Below, in pieces: positions 8,212-17,274 of a stretch of 64,000 bases of DNA. The stretch covers positions 1-64,000 of the forward strand of contig CAMNSD010000021.1 of the NCBI GenBank assembly GCA_946554445.1, written 5' to 3'. The position numbers and the translations under genes were made by a program. Position 1 is the stretch's first letter, and each line of letters opens with the position of its first letter. The notes beneath the pieces are model-generated. The model was given only the letters and a program-made list of their open reading frames with translations, was not told the origin of the DNA and did not search any database. The stretch is from an uncultured Lachnospiraceae bacterium (GTDB lineage Bacteria; Bacillota; Clostridia; Lachnospirales; Lachnospiraceae).

Positions 8212-8856
8212 GTGAAGCGTGAAACGGGATGTCCCAAAGGATATCCTGTTCCATTGTTTGTCCAAGACATAAATCTATTATTATCTTGTCATAGTGCCAA
8301 GTGGTCATTTATCCAGCACTCATGGGATGATTATGATTTGGTAGCTTACAGCAAACTGCGGATTGATTTTGAGTATATTGTTGAATTACTGCGGGGAGTT
8401 GTGGAGTCCTTAGACCAGTCACAAAACGATTTTAACGAGACTGAATTTGAGACCAGAATAAGGACCATCAAAGAGATCATAACAGAATTTGCGAGCGATA
8501 ATCCGAAGTTAAGTGCATTGCTTATGCAGGTTGTGGATGAGATAGAAAAGGACAAAGAAAAATTTCTGGGACAAGATATTTCTGTTATTATCAATCAGAT
8601 GCGTTATGCTGTTATTGATGCAGAAGTCAGGAAATATGCCGAAAAATGGTATCTGGACTTTGAAGATGTGAAGTATGAAGTTTTTCAATTCAGGGACGGC
8701 GAACTTGCAAATGAAAATAAATTAAAGGATAGTGCAGATTATGCGGCTTATAAAGAAGAAAAGGAAGATGCTCTGCCTAAGTTCAAATTCAGGAAACTGA
8801 TGATTGATGAGTTTAAGAATGTCCTTATGTTGGAGATCGCTCCGTTAATTGATTGA
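8212..8856 (+). pseudogene. Possible C-terminal fragment of a type I restriction R subunit (HsdR-like)
   Basis: A 214-codon frame opening with GTG at 8212, inside GTGA of a shorter upstream frame. Several segments recall the C-terminal part of HsdR-type proteins as I remember them: RIDFEYIVELL (about residues 50-60), DISVIINQMRYAVIDAEVRKYAEKWY (about 122-147), and the closing LKDSADYAAYKEE...LPKFKFRK...EIAPLID. No helicase or nuclease domain is present upstream, and HsdR is normally around 1000 residues, so this would be a leftover tail. It could instead be an intact small protein of unknown function. There is no clear ribosome site. The similarity needs a profile search. Confidence 0.45.
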
Positions 8857-8945
8857 GAATGCGACTATTATTAGGTGGGGTGTATCGGGTATATATAGTT
8901 TGAAATAATGCACTATGAGAGTGACTAAAATGGAAAAGGAATTAG

Positions 8946-8982
8946 TATCGCAAAACAGAGATTTAAAAACTGTTTTGCGATA
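8946..8982. repeat. Perfect 13-bp inverted repeat
   Basis: TATCGCAAAACAG and CTGTTTTGCGATA are separated by 11 bases. A TTTTATG stretch follows but there is no long T run. It may be a terminator for the region upstream, or an operator or recombination site at the right edge of the island. Confidence 0.6.
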
Positions 8983-9019
8983 TTTTATGATTATTATATC
9001 AAAATTATTATTTTACGTA

Positions 9020-9048
9020 CTGACTTTATGCAAAAAATGGAATATAAT
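9020..9048 (+). promoter_or_regulatory. Promoter of the hybrid kinase gene
   Basis: CTGACT (9020-9025) and TATAAT (9043-9048) have a 17-base spacer. The -35 box matches four of six consensus positions. The leader to the ATG at 9141 is about 85 bases. Confidence 0.6.
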
Positions 9049-9140
9049 ATATTAGAAAATGTCATAAAAGTAAGAAGCTGATTTAAGGTAAGCGTCCAAT
9101 CAGTTAGTTATTGGTAGTAGGAACGAAACGGAGATCCAAA

Positions 9141-11720
9141 ATGAGAAAGAAGCATAATGAAGGTAGGAAGGATAGAGAAATTTCATTGCTTGTTTCTATT
9201 ATTTTGGTCTTTTTTATTTTGGGAATTATTGTTTTCTCAGTATCGGGTAAAATTACCAAGGAAATGGAGGCGTCGGCAACACAGAACCTGAATGAGAGCC
9301 TTAATCTGATAGAATGTACGATCGAAGCCATGTTGAACAAGGAGGCGGAGTATCAGGGGATGATGGCGCAGGGAATTGCAGCGATGGCGGATCCGGAAGA
9401 GTATGTACGTAGTTACGAGAAAAGCGAGACGATGGTGCGGATTGCTCTGATACGGGTAGGAGAAACAGAAGGGATTTCCAGTACTGGAGAAGTATTTACA
9501 GAGGAGGAAATGGACTTTTCTGCAGGCGGTACGATCGATGGACTGCCGGTATCGCAATCCTATCTAAATTATATGGGAACTTGGGCCTATTGTATCAAAT
9601 GTCCTGTTATAAAGGATGATCAGGAAATTGCGACGCTTTATGTAGAGTATATTTACGATACGCTTGACAAGTCGCTTCCGGATGGATTTTATAATAATAA
9701 GGCCATGCTTTATATTATGGATGCAGAGACGGAACGGTTTGTGCTAAAGCCCCAGGGAATGGGCGAGCGGAGTGCAGGGCATTTGAATCTGACGGATTAT
9801 TACCGGGCAAATGATATTCAAGAGGATAATCTGCGCGAGCAGGTGGAGGCGTGTCTGAAAGACCATCAGAATATCATGTTCTATCACGATATCAGGAATA
9901 AAAATTCCCTGAACTATATGTGGTCAGTGAATGACGGAACACTCTATCTGATCGGTTATGTGCCGATAGAGGCCATACAGCAGGAAGGCCGGACCGTAAA
10001 CCAGAATATTTTTATTGTGGTTGCGGTTATGCTGATTGCATTTTTACTGTGTTGCATTCTCTATTATTTCAATCAGAGACAGCAGAATAAGATTAGAAAA
10101 GAACGGGAAGAGGAGAGGGAAATCAGTAACCGCAGGCTGGCGGAAGCACTACAGGCGGCACAGATTGCGAGTAATTCAAAGACGATGTTTCTCTCCAATA
10201 TGTCTCATGATATCCGTACGCCGATGAACGCGGTTCTGGGTTTTACAACGCTGCTAGCTAAAGATGCGGAGAATCCGGATAAGGTACGGGAATATACGAA
10301 GAAGATTATGGCGTCAGGCCAGCATCTGCTCAGTTTGATCAACGATATTCTTGATGTGTCCAAAATTGAGAGCGGCAAAGTCGTTCTGAATGTGGAGGAG
10401 TTTACCTTAAATGATCTGGTATCTTCCGTAGACGCGATTATTCGTCCCATGGCGGAAGCGAGAGAACAGAAATTCTTGGTGGAAGTGACGGGAATCAAAC
10501 ATGAATGTCTGTTGGGGGATGAGACGCGGGTTAATCAGGTTTTGATCAATCTCTTGTCCAATGCTGTAAAGTACACACAGACGGGAGGAAATATTTGGCT
10601 GCGTATTATCGGGTTGAAGCAGCGTTCCAACCAGTATGAACGTATCAGGATTGAAGTGCAGGATGATGGATATGGTATGACGAAGGAGTATCTGGAGACA
10701 ATCTTTGACGCCTTCACGCGAGCGGAAAACAGCACGACGAATAAAGTGCAGGGTACAGGGCTGGGAATGGCGATTACGAAGAACATCATAGAACTCATGG
10801 GCGGTACGATTGATGTTTTCAGTGAAGTGAATCAGGGGAGTCTGTTCCGGGTTGAATTGGAATTTCGGATACCGGAGGGACAGGCGGATAGGCTGTTTTG
10901 GGCGGAAAAGGGTATTTCACGAATCTTGGTGGCGGACGCGGATGTGGAAGTCTGTGAGAATATTCAGACTCTCATGAAAGATGTAGGCGTAGAAGTGGAT
11001 GCGGTTCATAGTATGGAAGAAGTGTTATCCTTGCTGCATAAGTATGAGAGTATGAAGGATAGTTGCCATGTGATATTGCTTCGGGGAAATATAGCGGATA
11101 TAGGCTGTGTGGAAGTGGTAAGGCAGATTAGGCAGGAAGCGGGAGAGACAATACCAATCTTGCTTATGGCGGAACATGATGAGTCAGGAATTGAGGATAT
11201 TTTACAGACAGAAAACACGGGGATCCTTTGGAGACCGTTCTTTGCGTCAGCATTTAAAGATAAGATTCGGGAAATGCAGACAGGGATGACAGCGGCTGAA
11301 GAGTCGGAAGCAAAGGAAGGCAGTAATCTGGAAGGTCTGCATTTCCTTGCCGCGGAAGATAATGAGATCAATGCAGAAATCTTACGGGAAATCCTGTCAC
11401 TGGAGAATGCCGGATGTGAGATAGTCGAGAACGGACAGTTGGCAGTCGAGCGATTTAAGAACTCAGAGGAAGGCGAGTTTGACGCTATTCTGATGGATGT
11501 GCAGATGCCAGTCATGAATGGATACGATGCTACCAAGGCGATCCGGGCATTAGAGCGCAGGGATGCACGTGAGATTCCGATCATTGCCATGACAGCCAAT
11601 GCTTTTGCAGAGGATGAAAAAGATGCCCTGAATGCCGGCATGAATGTCCATCTGGCGAAACCGATTGATATAGAATTGTTGCGTCAGGTGATCAGACAGT
11701 ATACCAGAAAGGAACAGTGA
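9141..11720 (+). CDS. Membrane hybrid histidine kinase with two receiver domains
   Basis: Senses an extracellular signal and phosphorylates its own C-terminal receiver. Order: transmembrane helix near residues 15-35, extracytoplasmic cache-like sensor to about 290, second helix about 295-318, HisKA with SHDIRTP (H356), HATPase with LLSNAVKYT, DDGYGM and GTGLGMAI, then two receivers. In the first receiver the phospho-acceptor position is R648 (VILLRGN), so it cannot be phosphorylated normally. The second is canonical, with D786 in LMDVQMPVMNGYDA. ATG 9141 is preferred over 9111 because GGAG precedes it. No response regulator lies nearby. The following solute-binding protein could present ligand to the sensor domain, which is inference. 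Confidence 0.9.
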   Translation: MRKKHNEGRKDREISLLVSIILVFFILGIIVFSVSGKITKEMEASATQNLNESLNLIECTIEAMLNKEAEYQGMMAQGIAAMADPEEYVRSYEKSETMVRIALIRVGETEGISSTGEVFTEEEMDFSAGGTIDGLPVSQSYLNYMGTWAYCIKCPVIKDDQEIATLYVEYIYDTLDKSLPDGFYNNKAMLYIMDAETERFVLKPQGMGERSAGHLNLTDYYRANDIQEDNLREQVEACLKDHQNIMFYHDIRNKNSLNYMWSVNDGTLYLIGYVPIEAIQQEGRTVNQNIFIVVAVMLIAFLLCCILYYFNQRQQNKIRKEREEEREISNRRLAEALQAAQIASNSKTMFLSNMSHDIRTPMNAVLGFTTLLAKDAENPDKVREYTKKIMASGQHLLSLINDILDVSKIESGKVVLNVEEFTLNDLVSSVDAIIRPMAEAREQKFLVEVTGIKHECLLGDETRVNQVLINLLSNAVKYTQTGGNIWLRIIGLKQRSNQYERIRIEVQDDGYGMTKEYLETIFDAFTRAENSTTNKVQGTGLGMAITKNIIELMGGTIDVFSEVNQGSLFRVELEFRIPEGQADRLFWAEKGISRILVADADVEVCENIQTLMKDVGVEVDAVHSMEEVLSLLHKYESMKDSCHVILLRGNIADIGCVEVVRQIRQEAGETIPILLMAEHDESGIEDILQTENTGILWRPFFASAFKDKIREMQTGMTAAEESEAKEGSNLEGLHFLAAEDNEINAEILREILSLENAGCEIVENGQLAVERFKNSEEGEFDAILMDVQMPVMNGYDATKAIRALERRDAREIPIIAMTANAFAEDEKDALNAGMNVHLAKPIDIELLRQVIRQYTRKEQ

Positions 11721-11799
11721 GATAGAATAAAAAATAAGCCCGAATTGTTATGAGGGCATGTCAATAAGTTTATATTTATAATAGAAAGCCGAGGAGATT

Positions 11800-13119
11800 A
11801 TGGGATTTTTGAGAAAAGGCAGTGCCAAAAAATTAGGGATTGCATGTATTGTCGGGATGATAGGTTTTACCATGGCAGCATGCGGGGGAAAAGGCCAATC
11901 TGATAATAATTTAATCATCGTGGAAAAGAACGATGAAAAGATTGTGAGTCTGTTCAGCCCGATGGAGAAAACAGAAGCGAATGTGGAAAATGTTGCCAGG
12001 AGTGCGGCGGATAAAACAATACTGATGGCGGAAGAAAAGCTTGGCGTGAGTGTGGGTTATGTGACATATACGGCGGAGGATTATCAGGATAAGTCTTATG
12101 ATGATGTGGCGCTTGATAGGGCGCGTAACGATATGGATGATATTTATCTGCTGAATCCGGATACCATTAGTGCTTTGGCAAAGGAGGGTAAGCTGAAAGA
12201 CCTTTCCGGGCTGGATTGTGCCAAGAACTTAAGGGACGTGGTGAAGGCGGCGAATATTGTGGACGGAAAACTGGTTGCGATTCCGCAGGAAGTTGTGGCC
12301 TACGGTCTGTTTATCAATAAAGATATGTTTGATCAATATGATCTGGAACTGCCGGAAACGCCGGAAGAATTTTTAGAATGCTGCCGGGTGTTCAAGGAGA
12401 ATGGAATCGAGACGCCGGTGGGCGCTAACAGATGGTGGTTGGAGACTTTTGTTCTGGCGCAGGCCTATGCAGATTTGTATAATGGTGGAAATACGGAGGC
12501 AGAAATAGCGGCGCTCAACAGTGGGGAGGCGAAATACAGCGATTATATGCGTCCGGGATTTGAGTTCTTACAGGAGATGATTGACAAAGGGTATATTGAT
12601 GCCGAGAAGGCTTATGTGAGCGAGGCGATTGAGGGAGAGGGCCCTGATTTTCTAGCACAAAAGACGCCTATCGTCATGGCGTATTGGGGTGCGGCTAACA
12701 CAGAGACTGCCTATGGGAAAACGGATTTTGAGATGTTGGTGATTGGGTTCCCCAGCAGCCGTGGACAGATGCCGGTTATGCCTATGACAGGCTTTGGCGT
12801 GGGCAGTGATGCAGCGCATGGGGAAGATGCACTGGCCGTCATGGATGTCATACTCTCCGATGAGGCGCTGCAGGTGTATGCGGAGACCAATAGGGTGATC
12901 TCACCATCTAAAAATGTGGAAGTGGAGTGCATCCCGGCGCTGAAGCCGTTAAATGACAGAATTCAGGAAAATGTATATGTACTTGGCGCAAATGCGAGCA
13001 TGGATGTGGAACAGTGGGGAAATATTTGTCTGATCGTGAGGGATTTGTTAAACGGCGCTACGGTGGATGAGTGTATGGCGAAGTTTGACCAGTTGCAGGA
13101 GGAAGCGTTGAAGAAATAA
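11800..13119 (+). CDS. Extracellular solute-binding lipoprotein, carbohydrate type (family 1)
   Basis: Binds a small solute, probably a sugar, outside the membrane. The N-terminus has a signal peptide and lipobox (FTMAAC), giving a lipid-anchored protein. The mature part has family 1 features: a two-lobed layout, NRWWLETFVLAQAYADLYNGG in the middle, and the Gly/Met-rich MPMTGFGVG segment. The start is ATG 11800 behind GAGGAG. No ABC permease or ATPase gene is adjacent, so it either borrows another importer or works with the sensor kinase encoded just upstream. It is followed by an alpha-galactosidase gene, which suggests a galactoside-related ligand. Confidence 0.85.
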   Translation: MGFLRKGSAKKLGIACIVGMIGFTMAACGGKGQSDNNLIIVEKNDEKIVSLFSPMEKTEANVENVARSAADKTILMAEEKLGVSVGYVTYTAEDYQDKSYDDVALDRARNDMDDIYLLNPDTISALAKEGKLKDLSGLDCAKNLRDVVKAANIVDGKLVAIPQEVVAYGLFINKDMFDQYDLELPETPEEFLECCRVFKENGIETPVGANRWWLETFVLAQAYADLYNGGNTEAEIAALNSGEAKYSDYMRPGFEFLQEMIDKGYIDAEKAYVSEAIEGEGPDFLAQKTPIVMAYWGAANTETAYGKTDFEMLVIGFPSSRGQMPVMPMTGFGVGSDAAHGEDALAVMDVILSDEALQVYAETNRVISPSKNVEVECIPALKPLNDRIQENVYVLGANASMDVEQWGNICLIVRDLLNGATVDECMAKFDQLQEEALKK

Positions 13120-13189
13120 AATATTTGGCCGGTGTTTGTGATACTGTTTCCGGTGTGGATTTTTACGCCTGCACTGCGCGGAGGATGCG

Positions 13190-15370
13190 ATGAAGAAGGT
13201 ATATAGTAAATTTATATTTGGGGATATGGGTGCATATTATGTGCAGGATGAGGAAACAGGTAGTGTGGAACTTGTCCTTCTGCCGGCGGATATGGTTTAT
13301 GAAACTGCTTATCGGGAAAAGCCCTATGCGGATTCTCTAGTGCAGGTAAAGCTTTCCGGGGATACTTATGCAGGCGGTTACGCGGGCGGTAGGACCATGC
13401 GGCAGAGTGCTTCCGTGCAGGCGCTTGTACTGGAAGGGCAGGAGGTAACGTGCGAGGATGGAGGAGCTTTGGCACTGTACCTTACATCGGAGAGCCAGGA
13501 AGAACATGTGGGAAATGGCAGGACCATAGTCTGCACGACTTTTTCAGATAAACGCGGTTATCGTTATCGTCATTATCTTGTATGGAAAAAGGGAAAGAAG
13601 AGTCTGCTATCCTATACAACGTTTGAGAATGCTTCCGCGCAGGCGGTTGACTTAGAAATGCTTTCCAGTTTTTCTCTGAGCGGTATTTCACCTTTTGTGG
13701 GGGCGGATGAGAGCGGCCTGATGAAGCTGCATCGTATCCGCAGCGTATGGAGCATGGAGGGAAGAGCAGAATCCCAGCTTTTGGAGGACTTACAGTTGGA
13801 ACCTTCCTGGGGCGGCCATGCGGTGCGCTGTGAACGGTTCGGTCAGGTGGGTTCTATGCCTGTCAACGGATATTTTCCCTATGCGGTGGTGGAAGATACG
13901 AAGACCGATATTTTCTGGGGCGCGCAGCTTATGCATAACGCCAGCTGGCAGATGGAAGTTTATCGCCGGGGTGATGACGTGAACCTTTCCGGCGGACTGG
14001 CGGATTATGATTTCGGTCACTGGATGAAACGGGTGGAGCCGGGAGAAGTTTTTGTGTCGCCCACGGCGGTCTTGTCTGTGTGCAGGGGCGGCGGTATAGA
14101 GGATATTTCCCAGAGGATGACGGCGGCGTTAGATGAGACGGTGGATGAAGGGCCGGCATCGGAGCAGTCACTTCCCCTTATTTTCAATGAATATTGTACC
14201 ACCTGGGGCTGTCCTTCCCATGAAAATATCAGCGAAATCCTGGAGGCCATTAAAGACAAAGGCTTTTCTTATTTTGTGATTGACTGCGGCTGGTATAAAC
14301 AGGAAGGGATTCCCTGGGATGTGGCCATGGGGGACTATCAGGTGTCGAAGGAGTTATTCCCGGAGGGATTGGATAAGACCGTGGAGACTATCAAATCTTA
14401 TGGGATGAAGGCAGGCGTCTGGTTTGAGATTGACAATGTAGGAGAGAAAGCGGAAGCTTATCGGGATACGGCGCATCTGCTTAAGAGAAATGGTGCACCG
14501 CTGACCACTTCCATGAGAAGATTCTGGGATATGCGGCAGGAGTGGGTGCAGAAGTATCTGGAAGAAAGAGTCATCGGCACCCTGCAGAAATACGGTTTCT
14601 CCTATATGAAAATGGACTACAATGACACCATCGGCGTTGGCTGTGATGGGGCGGAGTCTTTGGGCGAAGGACTGCGGGAGAACATGGAAGCTTCCCTGGC
14701 TTTTATTCGCAGGGTTAAGGAAGAGGTGCCCGGTATTATCTTGGAGAACTGTTCCTCCGGCGGTCATAAGCTGGAGCCTCTGATGATGAGCGAGTGCAGT
14801 ATGGCTTCTTTCTCGGACGCCCATGAATGTGAGGAGATTCCAATTATTGCGGCATCCCTGCATCGTGTGATCCTGCCGAGACAGAGTCAGATTTGGGCGG
14901 TGATCCGCAGTGAGGATTCCCTAAAGCGGATTGCCTACTCGATTGCCAATACCTTTTTAGGCAGGATGTGCCTGTCGGGGGATGTAACAAAGCTGACGGA
15001 TGCCCAATGGGATGTGATTGACAGGGGTATTGCCTTTTATAAGAAAGCAGCGCCCATCATCAAGGATGGTTACAGCAGATTGTATGGGCCAAAGATGATA
15101 AGTTACCGTCATCCAAAGGGTTGGCAGTGCCTTCTGCGGACGGAAGGCAGTGTGGAACATGAGAAGAAAAAGGGCCTGCTGGCGGTGTTTCACAGTTTTA
15201 ATGGGGAACATGATGGGGCGCTGGAAGTGCCGCTTCCGTCAGACAGAGTATATCAGATTGAAGAGATTTATTCTGATACGGAGGCGGATATTCATGTGAC
15301 GGACGGAAAACTGGTGTTTCATATCCCGGAAGATATGCGTGCTGTAGCAGTTTTGGCGAGAGAAATCTAA
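13190..15370 (+). CDS. Alpha-galactosidase, glycoside hydrolase family 36
   Basis: Hydrolyses terminal alpha-galactose from oligosaccharides such as the raffinose family. The 726-residue length matches bacterial GH36. There is a beta-rich N-terminal domain, then the TIM barrel from about residue 320 with CGWY, WFEIDN, the nucleophile D476 in MKMDYND, the substrate-binding CSSGG, and the acid/base D543 in FSDAHE. A small beta domain closes the protein. No signal peptide is seen, so it is cytoplasmic. GGAGG precedes ATG 13190. The final AEIDIHVTDG-like segment is ordinary for the family. It is followed by a long-loop terminator, which ends the kinase, binding-protein and galactosidase group. 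Confidence 0.94.
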   Translation: MKKVYSKFIFGDMGAYYVQDEETGSVELVLLPADMVYETAYREKPYADSLVQVKLSGDTYAGGYAGGRTMRQSASVQALVLEGQEVTCEDGGALALYLTSESQEEHVGNGRTIVCTTFSDKRGYRYRHYLVWKKGKKSLLSYTTFENASAQAVDLEMLSSFSLSGISPFVGADESGLMKLHRIRSVWSMEGRAESQLLEDLQLEPSWGGHAVRCERFGQVGSMPVNGYFPYAVVEDTKTDIFWGAQLMHNASWQMEVYRRGDDVNLSGGLADYDFGHWMKRVEPGEVFVSPTAVLSVCRGGGIEDISQRMTAALDETVDEGPASEQSLPLIFNEYCTTWGCPSHENISEILEAIKDKGFSYFVIDCGWYKQEGIPWDVAMGDYQVSKELFPEGLDKTVETIKSYGMKAGVWFEIDNVGEKAEAYRDTAHLLKRNGAPLTTSMRRFWDMRQEWVQKYLEERVIGTLQKYGFSYMKMDYNDTIGVGCDGAESLGEGLRENMEASLAFIRRVKEEVPGIILENCSSGGHKLEPLMMSECSMASFSDAHECEEIPIIAASLHRVILPRQSQIWAVIRSEDSLKRIAYSIANTFLGRMCLSGDVTKLTDAQWDVIDRGIAFYKKAAPIIKDGYSRLYGPKMISYRHPKGWQCLLRTEGSVEHEKKKGLLAVFHSFNGEHDGALEVPLPSDRVYQIEEIYSDTEADIHVTDGKLVFHIPEDMRAVAVLAREI

Positions 15371-15397
15371 TGAATTGCAAGTTATGATATTCATAAT

Positions 15398-15448
15398 ATG
15401 CGCAACGGGTAAAAAGTCGGTAAAAATTTGCCTGTTGCGCATTTTTTT
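15398..15448 (+). terminator. Terminator after the alpha-galactosidase gene
   Basis: ATGCGCAAC and GTTGCGCAT form a 9-base stem around a loop of about 27 bases, followed by seven T. Confidence 0.7.
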
Positions 15449-15549
15449 GCTTGCCAAATGCATCGGGGTATGGTAAGATAATTTCCGTTAGGTTATCATT
15501 TACACAGGTGCAGCATAGTATATGGTAGAGCGCCGGAAAGAAATGACAA

Positions 15550-15621
15550 GGCTCCATGGTCAAGCGGTTAAGACATCGCCCTTTCACGGCGGTAACACGG
15601 GTTCGATTCCCGTTGGAGTCA
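15550..15621 (+). tRNA. tRNA-Glu (UUC)
   Basis: The cloverleaf is complete: acceptor GGCTCCA/TGGAGTC with one G-U pair, anticodon stem around CTTTCAC with TTC as anticodon, and T arm CGGGTTCGATTCCCG. CCA is not encoded. It forms a pair with tRNA-Cys 26 bases downstream. Confidence 0.95.
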
Positions 15622-15647
15622 TCTTATTCTTAATAACTGCATAATAT

Positions 15648-15719
15648 GGCGCAGTAGCCAAGTGGTAAGGCAATGGTCTGCAACACCAGTATCCACCGGT
15701 TCAAATCCGGTCTGCGCCT
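15648..15719 (+). tRNA. tRNA-Cys (GCA)
   Basis: Acceptor GGCGCAG/CTGCGCC, anticodon loop CTGCAAC with GCA, T arm CCGGTTCAAATCCGG, discriminator T. No CCA is encoded. Probably co-transcribed with tRNA-Glu and ended by the hairpin at 15723. Confidence 0.95.
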
Positions 15720-15722
15720 CTC

Positions 15723-15750
15723 AAAAGCCCTGATTTTTTCAGGGTTTTTT
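15723..15750 (+). terminator. Terminator of the tRNA pair
   Basis: CCCTGA and TCAGGG around a T-rich loop, followed by six T. Confidence 0.88.
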
Positions 15751-15839
15751 ATTATATAAAACGAAAGCGATATAGACAATCTTGCAGACCTTGTGATAGA
15801 ATGGCGATAAATTTATTGACGGAATTTTTGGAGGTTTTT

Positions 15840-17213
15840 ATGAATTCGACAGAAGGGTACAAAGAAGTACGAATTAATAACAAAGAATTTTACCAGAATC
15901 TGACGAGATTGGCACTGCCGATTGCGCTTCAAAGCCTGATGCTCGCGTCGGTTGCCGCTGGCGACGCCCTTATGCTTGGAAAAGTCGCGCAGAATGAGAT
16001 GACAGCCGTTTCCTTGGCAACACAGATTCAATTTGTACAAAATATGTTTCTTGCGGCTGTTACGGCAGCAGGGGCCATTCTCGGCGCACAATATTGGGGC
16101 AAAGGTGACAGAAAGACCTTGGAGGATATTTTCAATCTGATGCTTCGGTTTTGTGGTATCTTGTCGATTCTGTTCTTTTTGGCATGCGAACTTGTTCCGG
16201 GGATGTTGATGCATATTTTTACACATGATCCCTCACTGATGGCTATAGGAAGTTCCTATTTGCGCATTGCCGGCTGGTCATATCTGCTTACCGGGATTTC
16301 ACAATGTTATCTGACGATCATGAAAGTATCAGAACATGTAAAACCCGGCGCGATTATCAGTTCGTGCGCTGTGATACTAAATATAGGACTGAATGCAGTA
16401 TTTATATTCGGATTGTTGGGAGCACCTAAAATGCAGGCTAGAGGTGCTGCGCTTGCCACGACTGTTTCCCGTGTGATTGAACTGGCGTTATGTATTGCTG
16501 TATCGAGTAAAGCGTCTTATATCCGTCCGGCTTTTGACAGAATGTTGCATTTGCCTAAGCAGTTAAAAGTTGATTTTATGAGGCAATGTCTCCCTCTCCT
16601 GGGAGGTTCGTTGTGCTGGGGTGTTGGTTTTACATCCTATACTGCGATTATGGGACATATGGGCAGTGATGCCGCAGCAGCAAATTCAGTTGCGGCGGTG
16701 GTACGGGACCTAATCTGCTGCATGTGTAACGGGATAGGCAGCGCAGCAGGCATTATGGTAGGAAATGAACTCGGTGCAGGACACCTTGATATGGGCAAGG
16801 CATATGGCATAAAACTTAAGAATATTTCCTATGTCATTGGTTTTATTTCTACAGCGCTTGTGCTCATTGTAACACCATTTATAGTGGGGATGGTCATCCT
16901 GACGGAGCAGGCGAGGGGATATCTTACAGGGATGATGGTGATTATGTCTATTTATATGATTGGGCGCTGTGTTAACACAGTCACAATAAACGGTGTGTTG
17001 GATGGCGGTGGTGATACCATATTTGATATGTATAGTTTAATTGTCTGTATGTGGATGCTGGCTATTCCACTGGCGCTCATAGGGGCGTTTGTCCTGCATT
17101 GGTCACCGCTTGCAGTTTATGCCTGCACTTGTTTGGATGAAGTGGGAAAAATTCCGTGGGTGATGATACGGTTCAGAAAGTATAAATGGGTGCAGGATCT
17201 GACGAGACAGTGA
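15840..17213 (+). CDS. MATE family multidrug or metabolite antiporter
   Basis: A 457-residue integral membrane transporter with about 12 hydrophobic helices in two similar halves. It exports drugs or metabolites using a Na+ or H+ gradient. The first half begins LALPIALQSLMLASVAAGDALMLG and contains AAGAILGAQYWGKGD. The second half repeats the pattern with AAGIMVGNELGAGHLD, both typical MATE loops. The start at 15840 has GGAGG ten bases upstream. A longer frame from 15801 has no ribosome site. It is a single-gene unit after the tRNA terminator. The substrate cannot be told, and its sugar-locus neighbours are too far away to suggest a flippase role. Confidence 0.9.
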   Translation: MNSTEGYKEVRINNKEFYQNLTRLALPIALQSLMLASVAAGDALMLGKVAQNEMTAVSLATQIQFVQNMFLAAVTAAGAILGAQYWGKGDRKTLEDIFNLMLRFCGILSILFFLACELVPGMLMHIFTHDPSLMAIGSSYLRIAGWSYLLTGISQCYLTIMKVSEHVKPGAIISSCAVILNIGLNAVFIFGLLGAPKMQARGAALATTVSRVIELALCIAVSSKASYIRPAFDRMLHLPKQLKVDFMRQCLPLLGGSLCWGVGFTSYTAIMGHMGSDAAAANSVAAVVRDLICCMCNGIGSAAGIMVGNELGAGHLDMGKAYGIKLKNISYVIGFISTALVLIVTPFIVGMVILTEQARGYLTGMMVIMSIYMIGRCVNTVTINGVLDGGGDTIFDMYSLIVCMWMLAIPLALIGAFVLHWSPLAVYACTCLDEVGKIPWVMIRFRKYKWVQDLTRQ

Positions 17214-17274
17214 AATATGAAGGAGAAATGAATCTATTATATAGGCGGTTCGCTTTGCACAGGAGGTAGATACG

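Noticed and set aside
1..9110. Integrated element with direct-repeat attachment sites
   Set aside because: No second copy of the tRNA 3' end and no integrase could be found by reading, so boundaries are not claimed.
11006..11641. 211-codon minus-strand frame
   Set aside because: Shadow of the first hybrid kinase receivers; Ser-rich translation typical of antisense frames.
15840..17213. Wzx-type flippase of the polysaccharide locus
   Set aside because: Sequence pattern is MATE, and the gene is nearly 30 kb from the locus.
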